NCBI RefSeq assembly: GCF_001870485.1
Contig: NZ_MDKE01000014.1
Location: 1 to 62,686 of the forward strand
Length of the DNA: 62,686 nucleotides
Direction: 5' to 3'
From: Oceanisphaera psychrotolerans
GTDB taxonomy: Bacteria; Pseudomonadota; Gammaproteobacteria; Enterobacterales; Aeromonadaceae
The position numbers were made by a program, and so were the translations under genes. Below the pieces are notes generated by a model. It was not told where the DNA came from and searched no databases. It saw nothing but the letters and a program-made list of their open reading frames with translations. The number at the start of each line of letters is the position of its first letter. The stretch's first letter is position 1. Below, one piece after another: positions 1 through 8,257 of the stretch.

Positions 1-54
1 TATACAAGCGCATCTTCGGCATTATCTGAGCAATAAAAATGAGGGGATCTCTGA

Positions 55-384
55 GATTCGGAACAGCTATTTAAAACAAAGTTAAAGCATTATTTCGGGT
101 TTTATGCGTTGCCACAAATTCCCATCAAGGACTTTATGTCCGTCTATGCTCTCGTTGGTTGGACCAAAGCCAAAGCCGAAGCCAAAAGCATGGAATTCCC
201 GGGGAATGGGATACCGTATAAAATATCTGACTCGGAAGACGACTTCAGTTATGGCGTCGGGGGGCGCTTTCTGGACCGGAGCCGCCCCGGTGGCGTGGCC
301 TTCTTCGCGGAGTATGCCCAGCTGATCAACCGCAGCGACTACGATATCAACGGCCTGATGCTGGGGCTGAGCTGGCATTTCTGA
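55..384 (+). pseudogene. C-terminal remnant of an outer-membrane beta-barrel protein
   Basis: An open frame runs from just after a stop at 52-54 to the TGA ending at 384, but no convincing start or ribosome site exists. The translation has the alternating pattern of small OmpA-like or Opa-like barrel proteins: a YALVGWTKAKAEAK strand, a SDSEDDFSYGVGGRF strand pair and a final strand ending in LGLSWHF, whose terminal aromatic residue is the usual BAM recognition signal. The first two thirds of a normal barrel protein and its signal peptide are absent from the readable frame, and upstream DNA is stop-rich and AT-rich. The gene either starts left of the window with disruptions or is decaying. 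Family assignment rests on pattern only. Confidence 0.5.
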
Positions 385-405
385 TCATCGCTCAGCGTTA
401 TTGCC

Positions 406-426
406 AAGGGCCTCAGGGCCCTTTTT
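406..426. terminator. bidirectional intrinsic terminator
   Basis: A 7-bp stem AAGGGCC/GGCCCTT with a four-base TCAG loop is followed by a short T run on the plus strand. It sits between the barrel remnant and the convergent GGDEF-EAL gene, so it can serve both. Confidence 0.7.
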
Positions 427-437
427 AGTTGTGATCA

Positions 438-2899
438 TCAGGCCGGTGATGGCCGAAAAGTACCGGGGTGCTGGTTCGTGAGTCGCGCGGTGATGTCGTT
501 GGCCGGGGACGGACGTCCGAACAGGTAGCCCTGCAACAGATCACAGCCTTCGGCGGTCAGAAAATCCAGATGACTCTGGTCTTCAACGCCTTCCGCGACC
601 ACTTGCATTCCCAGCGAATGTGCCATGGTGATGATTGCCGACAGGATCAGGCCGTTGTTGCTCTCCTGGAGGTTGATGATGAAGCTGCGGTCAATCTTGA
701 GAATATCAATGGGCAGATTCTGCAGGTAACTGAGCGAGGAGTAACCGGTACCAAAGTCGTCGAGGGCGATTCGTGTCCCCCTGCGGTGCAGTTCATAGAG
801 GTTTTCCATGACCTGTTCCTGCCCCTGAATCAGCCCCGTCTCGGTCAACTCGAGATACAGGTCCTGAGGGGCGAGCTGATACCTGGCCAGCAGCGCCATT
901 ACCCGGCGGGTGAACCCCGGTTGCTGAAGCTGAATGCTGGAAATGTTCACGGCGACTTTTATGCTGGGCAGAGCCGCGCTTTTCCAGGTTTGTAACTGGC
1001 GAGCGGCTTCTTCCAGTACCCAGTTACCGATGGCCTCGATCATGCCGTTTTTCTCTGCCAGAGGAATAAACTGGCCCGGTGAAACCACCCCCAGTTCCGT
1101 ATCGGTCCAGCGGACCAGGGCCTCGACCGCGACCAGATCGCGACTGTGATTATCGATAATAGGCTGATAGAAGAGCTCAAATGCCTGATTCTCAACCGCA
1201 TGATGCAGTCGCTGAACCAGACGGGCCTGCTGCAGCGACTGCGTTGCCAGGGATTTGGAGAAAAACTGGTAGTTGCCCTTGCCGCTGGTCTTGGCCTGAT
1301 ACATGGCCAGATCCGCATGCTTGATCAGCTCCTCGACGCTGGTTCCGTCGTGCGGATAGAGAGCGATACCGATGCTGGAGCCGGCATAACATGAAATTCC
1401 TTTCAGCTCTATGGGCTGAGCCAGTGCGCTCAGCAGGCGTTTGGCGACGGACGCCACGTCCAGTGCGGACTCCATGTTGCGCAGCAACAGGGTAAATTCA
1501 TCGCCCCCGAAACGAGCCAGTCCCGAGGGGTTATCGCTGACGATGGGGCGGGACAGGCCATCATCGGCACGCAGATTGCCCTGGATGATGTTTGCCACCC
1601 TGGCCAGGAGCTGATCCCCGACCGGGTGGCCGTGAGTATCATTGATCTGCTTGAAGTTATCCAGATCCATAAACAGCAGGGCAAACTGCTGCTGATGTTT
1701 TTGCGACCGCTCTATTTCACGGCGTACCATCTTGATAAACATTCGTCGATTGGCGAGGCCGGTCAGACTGTCCTGAAAGGCAAGGGTGCGGATCTGCTTG
1801 TTCGATTCTTGCAACGCCAGGCTCATGCGATTGAAAGAGCGGCTCAGCTCCCCGATTTCGTCTTCGTGCTGGATCGGAACCTGGATCAGCTGCTGGTGCT
1901 GCCCCATGCTGGCCAGCGCCCGGTTCAGGCGTTGCACCGGTTTGAGGAACTGATTACGAAACAGTAGCAGCAATAGTGGCACCGACAGCACCACGGCCCC
2001 CAGGCAGACGATTAATACCAGCCGGCCGATATGACGGGAGTCCCGCAACAGTTCTGCTTCGGGCAGCAGCAGGTGTACCTGCAAATCCGGATGTAGCTGC
2101 CGGCTGTGATGCTGATAGGGCTGTCCCTGGAACTCGATCTCTGTACTGCCTGCGGGTGTTCATCGATGATGGTCATGCGATCGCTGAAGGGCTGCCGAGT
2201 CTGCTCCGCTGACAGAGAGGTGGCCAGCACGTGGTGACGGTTATCGGTCAGCAGCAGTTCTGCGCCATTCCAGGGGGTGGATGGCAACATATCGATCAGC
2301 GGTTGCAGGCTGATGGTCAGGCTGAGATAGCCACGCAATTCGGGCTCCGCACGGAAGGACTCGGTGGCGGTATTAATCAGCCGAATGCGGCGCGATACAT
2401 AAAGAGCCGGCTCCTGGTTGTCGGGGTTGAGCATGATGCGACTGAGCAGGTCGCTGGAAGCCTGCTGGATCGCCATGAAGTGGGGGCTTTCACCTTCCTC
2501 TTCGGTCCGGTTGATGATGTTGCGGTTGGTCAGACGAATATCTTCAAAGCCGTCGGGCTGCAGCACCCGAATCTCGTAATAATCCGGGTATATGTTTTGA
2601 ATGCTGGCGAGTTTGCTCTGCAGCGGACGTTGCATCAGGGCATAACGTTCTTCGAGATCGTCGGTCAGAACATAGTTTTTGAATAAGGGGTCGTCGGCAA
2701 AAACCGAGACATTGGCCAGGGCAACCTCGGTTATCTGCGTTACCCGACTTTGAAGTGAGTCCATCAGGAGTCGTATTTCCTGCTGGCCCTTGGTATGGGC
2801 ATTATCCTTCAGTTGCTGATAGGCCAATAGACCAATCAGCAGCATGGGGCCGGCGATCAGCGGAATAACCAGCAAGGGTAATTTGGTGCTCAGTTTCAT
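438..2899 (-). CDS. mbaA: MbaA-like membrane GGDEF-EAL protein (one frameshift)
   Basis: Read through one frameshift, this is an 820-residue inner-membrane c-di-GMP enzyme. An N-terminal membrane segment (about 8-28) precedes a periplasmic sensor region, a second membrane segment (about 293-315), a HAMP linker, a GGDEF domain with intact RFGGDEF (465-469) and an EAL domain with intact EALVRW (593) and DDFGTGYSS. Both catalytic signatures look competent. It follows a PotD-like binding-protein gene by 32 bp, the arrangement of Vibrio nspS-mbaA, where the binding protein docks on the MbaA periplasmic domain and reports polyamines. The frame breaks where CAGGGCAGT would be expected but CAGGCAGT is read (cc at 2149-2150). 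This is loss of one G from a GGG run, so I treat it as one gene. The MbaA name rests on architecture and context. Confidence 0.8.
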
Positions 2900-2931
2900 A
2901 CATGCTCTTTATTGTCTGGCCGCAGACCGGC

Positions 2932-3987
2932 TTATTGCAGCACCCTGGCCGCGATATGATTGCGTTGCCGCATCGCTCTGGCGGGCAGCCCTTGATGAAA
3001 CTCGGAGGACTCAAGCGTTGTCGGGTCGGGATAAATAACCGGATTTTGCAGGAATTCTGCCGGCAGCAGTGCTTCGGCTGCCATATTGGGGGTGGCGTAA
3101 TACACAAATTGTGCTTGCTGAGCCGCATGGGCCGGCTCATTGATAAAATCCAGGAAGGCATAGGCCAGATCGGGATCCCGAGCATGGGTACCCAGGGCCA
3201 GGTAATCCACCCAGACATTACCCCCTTCCCGGGGCAATACATAGCGAAGCTGATCGTTATATTCCTGCAGTATCAGGGCGTCACCGTTGTACATCATCGT
3301 CGCCAGAATATCACCGCTCAGGATCGGTGACTGTTCATCCAGAGTAATATACTGGTAGGTACGGACATGGGGTTTCTGCTCGAGCAGCAGCGTCTCGGCT
3401 TCTGCCAGATGGGCCTTGTTCGTGCTGTTGGCGGAATACCCCAGCGCCTTGAGTGCCATGCCAATCATGTCTGCCGAGGTCTCAATCATGGCTATCTTGC
3501 CCTGCAGCTCCGGTGCCGGTCGGAACAGTTGCTGCCAGTGGGTGATAGGCGTGGTGACCAGGTCACTGCGATAAAGGATGCCGGTGGTCCCCCAGAAATA
3601 GGGCACGCCATATTTTTCCGCGCCCTCGACGGCCTGGCACCAGTGGGGATTCAGGTGCTGCAGGTTAGGCGCCCTGGCGGGATCCAGTTCTGCAATCCAG
3701 CCCCGCCTGGCATAGGTTTCCAGGCTGACACCGGACACCAGTATCAGGTCGTAGCCCCGGCCGCCGTTGACCAGCATCATTTCGGTGCGTTGATCGTCCG
3801 AGCTGTAATAGATTTCGGCGACGTCGGCATCGTATTGACGTTCAAACTGTGCGACCAGAGCGGGATCCAGATAATCCGACCAGTTGAGAATGACCAGTTG
3901 TCGTGATGCAGCCTGGCTGTATGAACTGCCAATCGTCAGCAGCAAACAGATAGATAGCAGCCATGATCTTGCCAGAGTGCAGAACAT
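2932..3987 (-). CDS. nspS: NspS/PotD-like periplasmic polyamine-binding protein
   Basis: This 351-residue family-8 extracellular solute-binding protein has a signal peptide (1-26, cleaved near SQA-ASR). The mature start LVILNWSDYLDP is typical of PotD/PotF/NspS. No ABC transporter genes are nearby. Instead it is the first gene of a two-gene unit with the membrane GGDEF-EAL gene, which argues for a sensory rather than a transport role, as for Vibrio cholerae NspS. The start has an AAAAGGAA ribosome site. A TATAAT-like -10 lies at 4036-4041 (minus strand). The ligand (norspermidine, spermidine or another polyamine) cannot be read from sequence. Confidence 0.8.
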   Translation of the reverse strand: MFCTLARSWLLSICLLLTIGSSYSQAASRQLVILNWSDYLDPALVAQFERQYDADVAEIYYSSDDQRTEMMLVNGGRGYDLILVSGVSLETYARRGWIAELDPARAPNLQHLNPHWCQAVEGAEKYGVPYFWGTTGILYRSDLVTTPITHWQQLFRPAPELQGKIAMIETSADMIGMALKALGYSANSTNKAHLAEAETLLLEQKPHVRTYQYITLDEQSPILSGDILATMMYNGDALILQEYNDQLRYVLPREGGNVWVDYLALGTHARDPDLAYAFLDFINEPAHAAQQAQFVYYATPNMAAEALLPAEFLQNPVIYPDPTTLESSEFHQGLPARAMRQRNHIAARVLQ

Positions 3988-4058
3988 GTTAATAAAGTTC
4001 CTTTTATTACAATGGCCACAGGCTATCTAATTTTTATTATATTTCATAGGCATAAAAG

Positions 4059-4083
4059 ACCGGCGGCATGCTAGCGCGCCGGT
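4059..4083 (-). terminator. probable terminator of the tea operon
   Basis: A 7-bp stem ACCGGCG/CGCCGGT with an 11-base loop, followed on the minus strand by CTTTTATG. It lies downstream of the Usp gene and upstream of nspS. The T tract is short, so termination strength is uncertain. Confidence 0.5.
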
Positions 4084-4153
4084 TGTTCAGGGAGCATGGC
4101 AGGCTTGTTTCTGCAGCCGGGCTTGCCGGTATTCCCGACCGGAGGGCGCTTTA

Positions 4154-4597
4154 TCAGACCACCAGCACCGGACACTTGGCGGCGCTGGTTACCCGATGAG
4201 AAACACTGCCGAGCAGCATGCCCTCCTTGTCACTGTGGGTGCCACGGGTGCCGACCACAATCAGATCGGCTTCTTTTTCTCGGGCGAAGTTCACGATGAT
4301 CCGGGAAGGGCGACCGCTTTTCACGAAGCCCCGCACCTTGCTGGCTCCCAGCTGCCGGGCATGCTCCTTGGCGTGATTGACGACTTCTCTGGCATATTCC
4401 GACAGTACCTTGTCCGGAATGTCCATTTCCGCCGGCCGTCCGATGGACAGGGTCGCCTCGAACAGGCTGTGGTGTTTGTAGACGCAGATCAGATAAATCT
4501 CGGCATCGGGCAGCAATTGCTGCAATTGCACGGCTTTGTCCAGTGCCCTGAGTGAAGAAGCGGAGCCGTCTACGGCCACAACTACTTTATGAAACAC
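4154..4597 (-). CDS. teaD: TeaD-like universal stress protein
   Basis: A 147-residue single-domain UspA protein. The N-terminal strand KVVVAVDGS and the nucleotide-binding signature near the C-terminus (VVGTRGT at about 115-120, then LLGSVSHRV) mark it as the ATP-binding type. It is the last gene of a co-directional unit with a TRAP transporter whose binding protein closely resembles Halomonas TeaA. In Halomonas the same position is held by TeaD, an ATP-binding Usp that modulates ectoine transport. It starts 30 bp after the large permease gene. Role by analogy. Confidence 0.85.
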   Translation of the reverse strand: MFHKVVVAVDGSASSLRALDKAVQLQQLLPDAEIYLICVYKHHSLFEATLSIGRPAEMDIPDKVLSEYAREVVNHAKEHARQLGASKVRGFVKSGRPSRIIVNFAREKEADLIVVGTRGTHSDKEGMLLGSVSHRVTSAAKCPVLVV

Positions 4598-4627
4598 GGT
4601 TGCCTCCTGGTATCGGTGATGGCGTCA

Positions 4628-5914
4628 TCAATCGGGAAAGGCCATATCACGCAAAAACAGCGCGATATCCGGAAAGGCGATAATCAGCCCGGCGGCGGCC
4701 ACCAGCATGAAGATGAACGGCGGTGTACCGCGGATCACTTCCATGTAGGGTCGTTTGAAAATGGCGATGGCAGTGAAGATATCGCAGCCGAACGGCGGGG
4801 TGGCCGAGCCGATGGCCACCTGCAGGGTAATGAGCACCCCTACCAGTACCGGATCCAGCCCGGTGGACTGAATGGCCGGTGCAAAAATGGGGGTCAGCAC
4901 CAGGATCACCACGATGGGGTCCACAAACATGCAGGCGATAAAGAACGCCACACAGATGGCGATCAGCACTCCCACCGGACCGGCTTCGTTGACGCCGACC
5001 GACTCGAGAATGGCCTGTGGTACCTGGGCGAACGACAGTATCCAGGAAAAGCCGTTACCCACCGCGACCAGAATGAAGACCACGGCGGTGATCAGTCCGG
5101 TGGATTTGGCGATGCGATAGATTTCCTTGAGTTTGAGCGATCGAAACACCACAAACTCCAGCAGGAAGGCATAAAGTACGCAGACGGCGGCGGCCTCGGT
5201 GGGGCTGAAAATACCGCCATAGATACCGCCGACGATGATCACCGGAAAAAACAGTGGCCACAGCGCCATCCGGACCGCGACCAAGCGCTCGGACCAGCTG
5301 GCTTTCGGTTCGGTGGGCACCTCGTTTTTATGGGCGTAATAAAGGCAGTAGAGTGAAAACATCACCAGGATCAACAGCCCGGGCCCGATACCGGCGATAA
5401 ACAGTTCGGCGATGGAGGTTTCGGAAATGACCCCATAGATGATCATGCCGATGCTGGGCGGGATAAGGAAGGCGATGTCGCTGGCATTGATGATCAGCGC
5501 CAGGGTAAAGGAGTCGGAATAACCGGCCTTGAGCATTTTCGGGCGTAGCGGCGAGCCCACCGCCACCACCGTGGCCTGGGTCGAGCCGGACACGGCACCG
5601 AACAGGGTGCAGGAGGTGGCGGTGCTGATGGCCAGCCCGCCCTTGATATGGCCGATGAAGGCCATGACCATGTTGATCAGCCGGTCGGCGGAGTGGCCTC
5701 GGGTCATGATATCGGCGGCGAGAATAAACATCGGCACCGCAATCAGCGAGGCCGGACGAATACCGCCCATCATCTGCTGGATAAAGGTGCCCATCTGACC
5801 GAAGCCGTCGAACATCATCACGAAGCCGACCACCGAGGCGGTGATCAGCGGAATCATCATGGGAAAACCTAACAGCAGCAGCCCAATCATGATAGCCATT
5901 AATAGCGTTGCCAT
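4628..5914 (-). CDS. teaC: TRAP transporter large permease TeaC (DctM family)
   Basis: A 428-residue DctM-family membrane subunit, about 12 hydrophobic segments, close to the usual 425-430. Landmarks include the N-terminal LLLLGFPMMIPLITASVVGF segment, LFGAVSGSTQATVVAVGS and the late GSATPPFGCDIF loop typical of this family. It forms the ion-coupled translocation channel with the small subunit. It lies between the small permease (41-bp gap) and the Usp gene, all on the minus strand, in the order found in teaABCD. Substrate inferred from the binding protein: ectoine or hydroxyectoine. Confidence 0.9.
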   Translation of the reverse strand: MATLLMAIMIGLLLLGFPMMIPLITASVVGFVMMFDGFGQMGTFIQQMMGGIRPASLIAVPMFILAADIMTRGHSADRLINMVMAFIGHIKGGLAISTATSCTLFGAVSGSTQATVVAVGSPLRPKMLKAGYSDSFTLALIINASDIAFLIPPSIGMIIYGVISETSIAELFIAGIGPGLLILVMFSLYCLYYAHKNEVPTEPKASWSERLVAVRMALWPLFFPVIIVGGIYGGIFSPTEAAAVCVLYAFLLEFVVFRSLKLKEIYRIAKSTGLITAVVFILVAVGNGFSWILSFAQVPQAILESVGVNEAGPVGVLIAICVAFFIACMFVDPIVVILVLTPIFAPAIQSTGLDPVLVGVLITLQVAIGSATPPFGCDIFTAIAIFKRPYMEVIRGTPPFIFMLVAAAGLIIAFPDIALFLRDMAFPD

Positions 5915-5955
5915 GGTTTATGCCTTTTTTATGGTTATTGAAGCCATGCCCGACA

Positions 5956-6576
5956 TTACACTTCGGTCTCGGTATCGCTGTAGCCATCCACCACCCCGGT
6001 GGAGAGATAGACGCCGTCGCTGGTGATGTTTTTGATGGCGGTCAGCAGGTACTGAATGCCGGTGATGGCAAAACCCACGGGCGCCCAGACGTAAATCCAC
6101 CAGATTTCGAAGCCCAGTGCCGGCAGAATGCGGCCGCGACTGTGAAGGGTGTCGATATAACCGTAGGCGTGGTAGCTGAGAAAAAACATGACCAGGGCGG
6201 TAAAGAGCGCGATGAATATCATCAGTACTTTTCTGGCTTTGGCGGGTAGCGCATCGTAGAGGGCCGACATGCGGATGTGGCGACCGTGGCGGGCGGCGTA
6301 ACCGAGGCCGGCGAAGGTGATGAAGATAATCAGGATGCGGTTGATCTCGCCGGAGAAGAAGAACCCTTCTCCGAACAGGAAGCGGGCGATGACATTGGCA
6401 CAGGTGTTGACCGCCATCAGCAACACGCCGGTTGCCAGCATCACGGCTTCGAATCTGGCGATCCACTCGTCCATCACGCCGAGTAACCCCGGCAGACCAG
6501 ATTCGTAGCCAGCGGTGTCATCTTCTATTTCGGGAGTGTGCTCAGACATGGTTGTGCTCCGGAGCAGCCCCGCCAC
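5956..6576 (-). CDS. teaB: TRAP transporter small permease TeaB (DctQ family)
   Basis: A 206-residue DctQ-type subunit with four hydrophobic segments (for example ILIIFITFAGLGYAARHG and VLMIFIALFTALVMFFLSYH). A polar N-terminal extension of about 35 residues precedes the first membrane segment. It pairs with the large subunit encoded directly downstream. The start is supported by CTCCGGAGC-type purine-rich DNA upstream. Its role is structural and functional partnership in sodium-driven uptake. Confidence 0.85.
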   Translation of the reverse strand: MAGLLRSTTMSEHTPEIEDDTAGYESGLPGLLGVMDEWIARFEAVMLATGVLLMAVNTCANVIARFLFGEGFFFSGEINRILIIFITFAGLGYAARHGRHIRMSALYDALPAKARKVLMIFIALFTALVMFFLSYHAYGYIDTLHSRGRILPALGFEIWWIYVWAPVGFAITGIQYLLTAIKNITSDGVYLSTGVVDGYSDTETEV

Positions 6577-6643
6577 CGCAGGGCCAAAGCCTCGGGGCGG
6601 GGATTAACGTCAGGCCCACAGGTATCGCGCAGTGGGCCAGGGA

Positions 6644-7674
6644 TCAGTTGGTTTGCAGACGTTCAAGATCTTGTTTGAACTGGTTCAGCAGTGTCTTGCC
6701 GTTGTCACCGGTCATGTCGATAAACTTGTCCTCGACCTTGGGCGCTCGGGCCTTGAAGGCGGCAATCTGGGCGTCGTCCAGGCGAGTGACCGTGACCTTG
6801 TCGCTGCTCTTGGTGATTTTTTCGAGCGAGCGGTCGGCGAGGCCGTCGATGTGCTGGATGATTTCTTCGAAGGCATAGTCGGCGGCCTTCTGTACCAGCT
6901 GCTGGTCCTCATCGGACAGGTCGTTGTAGAAATCCTGATTCGCCATCATGGCGGTGGTAAACCAGCCGTGACCGGTGAAAATCAGGTTGGGGGACACCTC
7001 GTAGAGGCCGCCGGATTCAATCCAGAAAATCGGGTTTTCCTGACCCTGGATCATGTTGGTCTGCAGGGCACCATAGACTTCACCCCAGGGCAGGGGGGTC
7101 GGGGTGGCGCCGAAGGCGGAATAGGTTTCCGACAGCAGCGGGTTGGTCATGACCCGGATTTTCTTGTTGTTCAGCTCTTCCGGCGTGGTGGCGGGTTCAT
7201 CCAGGGTGATGACCATTTCGCCTTCGGGATACATCTTCAGCAGCTCCAGGCCCTTTTGGGCATAAAGCTTGGGAAAGTCTTCGTTGATGGCCTTGCTCTC
7301 GCGGAAGAAGCTTACCACCTGGTTCATGTCGGTGGGCATCAGATAGGGAATGAAGAAAATCTGGCTTCGGGGATCAGGGCGCCGGTAAAGCCGGGAGACT
7401 GGTTGACGAAGTTGAGAATGCCCGCCTGGGTTTGTTCCATGATGTCGTCGGACTCGCCCAGCTCGCCAAAACGGTAAATCTGCAGGCTGTGATCCGAGTG
7501 CTCCTCGATGTATTCCTTGAACTTTTGCGCGTATACGTCCTGCACATCACCCTCGTATTCTTCGTGGGCATAGCGCCAGTTGGCGGCCTGCGCGGCAGTA
7601 CAGGTGAATAACGCCAGCGCCGACAGTCCGGTTAGTTGCTTGAGTCTGCGCTTGAATCCTTTTTGCTTGTCCAT
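6644..7674 (-). CDS. teaA: TeaA-like ectoine-binding TRAP periplasmic protein (one frameshift)
   Basis: Read through one frameshift this is a DctP-family binding protein of about 343 residues with a signal peptide ending near AQAANWRY. It matches my recollection of Halomonas elongata TeaA along its length: NWRYAHEEYEGDVQDV, RFGELGESDDIMEQTQ, NQSPGFTG, FFIPYLMPTDM, TPLPWGEVYG, GQENPIFWIESGGLYEVSP and HGWFTTAMMANQDFY. TeaA binds ectoine and hydroxyectoine as the periplasmic part of an osmoregulated TRAP importer. The frame breaks where GAAGCCCAGATT would be expected and GAAGCCAGATT is read (gg at 7363-7364). An ATTATA (-10 TATAAT on the minus strand) lies at 7718-7723. An AGGAGAG ribosome site precedes the start. 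Confidence 0.88.
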
Positions 7675-8052
7675 TTTATGCTCTCCTTCGTTTCGTTCTC
7701 TAACCTCATTTGGGGCTATTATAGACTGGCAAAATAAGCATGAAGACGCAAGAAGAGGGGGCGTTCAAATATGATTTGGTGGGCCGCGCCGAGCAGGGAA
7801 TATTGCTGAATGATACGTTTTGTCATCATTTTTCAGATGTTTTTGGTTATATTGTGGTTTTTAAAGGGGTTTTAATGAATGGGCGCCAATGGTGCCACCT
7901 AGCTGCAAAAGGTAGAGTTCAAAACATTACAGCAATAACAAAGATAGCAAGATGGCCTGGAAACAGCATAGTTGCCGGAAAACAAAACAGGCAACCCCTG
8001 TTGCCTGTTTTTTCGCCGGAATGACGAATGATAGGGTGGAGTGAGGTTCCGC
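7675..8052. other. gene-poor intergenic region upstream of teaA
   Basis: AT-rich 378-bp stretch. It holds the probable tea promoter at its left end (minus-strand TATAAT at 7718-7723) and a strong hairpin at its right end. Reading frames across it run into the terminator and show no family pattern, so I call no gene. Confidence 0.5.
7984..8013. terminator. strong bidirectional intrinsic terminator
   Basis: A 12-bp stem AAAACAGGCAAC/GTTGCCTGTTTT closes a CCCT loop and is flanked by T runs in both orientations. No intact gene clearly feeds it. On the minus strand it would follow the short barrel-end remnant at 8053-8139. Confidence 0.75.
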
Positions 8053-8139
8053 TCAGAAATGGTAGCTCAGCACCAGACCGGCCAGGGATTGGGTGGCGAG
8101 GGAATGCACAATGGATTTGTACATAATGGATCTGTACAT
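8053..8139 (-). pseudogene. short remnant with outer-membrane barrel C-terminal signal
   Basis: A 28-codon frame ends in LAGLVLSYHF and a stop, the alternating hydrophobic pattern with terminal Phe that closes many outer-membrane barrels. A terminator lies 40 bp beyond, as expected for a true gene end. Upstream coding is missing. The N-terminal part is built on a 15-bp tandem repeat. Probably the tail of a deleted porin-like gene; a small real peptide is possible but unsupported. Confidence 0.35.
8110..8139. repeat. 15-bp near-perfect tandem duplication
   Basis: AATGGATTTGTACAT at 8110-8124 is followed immediately by AATGGATCTGTACAT at 8125-8139, one mismatch. The unit length is a multiple of three, so it duplicates five codons in the remnant frame. 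Confidence 0.85.
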
Positions 8140-8210
8140 GAAGGGCTATGCTCCTGAGATAAAGCTCAGAGTGAGTCTAGCATCATGAACGGTTGCGGGA
8201 CCTGTAATGT

Positions 8211-8234
8211 AAAAACCCGGCCGGAGCCGGGTTT
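8211..8234 (-). terminator. terminator of icd
   Basis: On the minus strand AAACCCGGC, TCCG loop, GCCGGGTTTTTA. It begins about 23 bp after the isocitrate dehydrogenase stop codon. Confidence 0.85.
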
Positions 8235-8257
8235 GTTATTTCGGATTATAAAGACGC

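Noticed and set aside
7740-8024. 94-codon plus-strand frame in the teaA-icd gap
   Set aside because: It runs through a strong terminator hairpin, has no ribosome site and no recognisable pattern.
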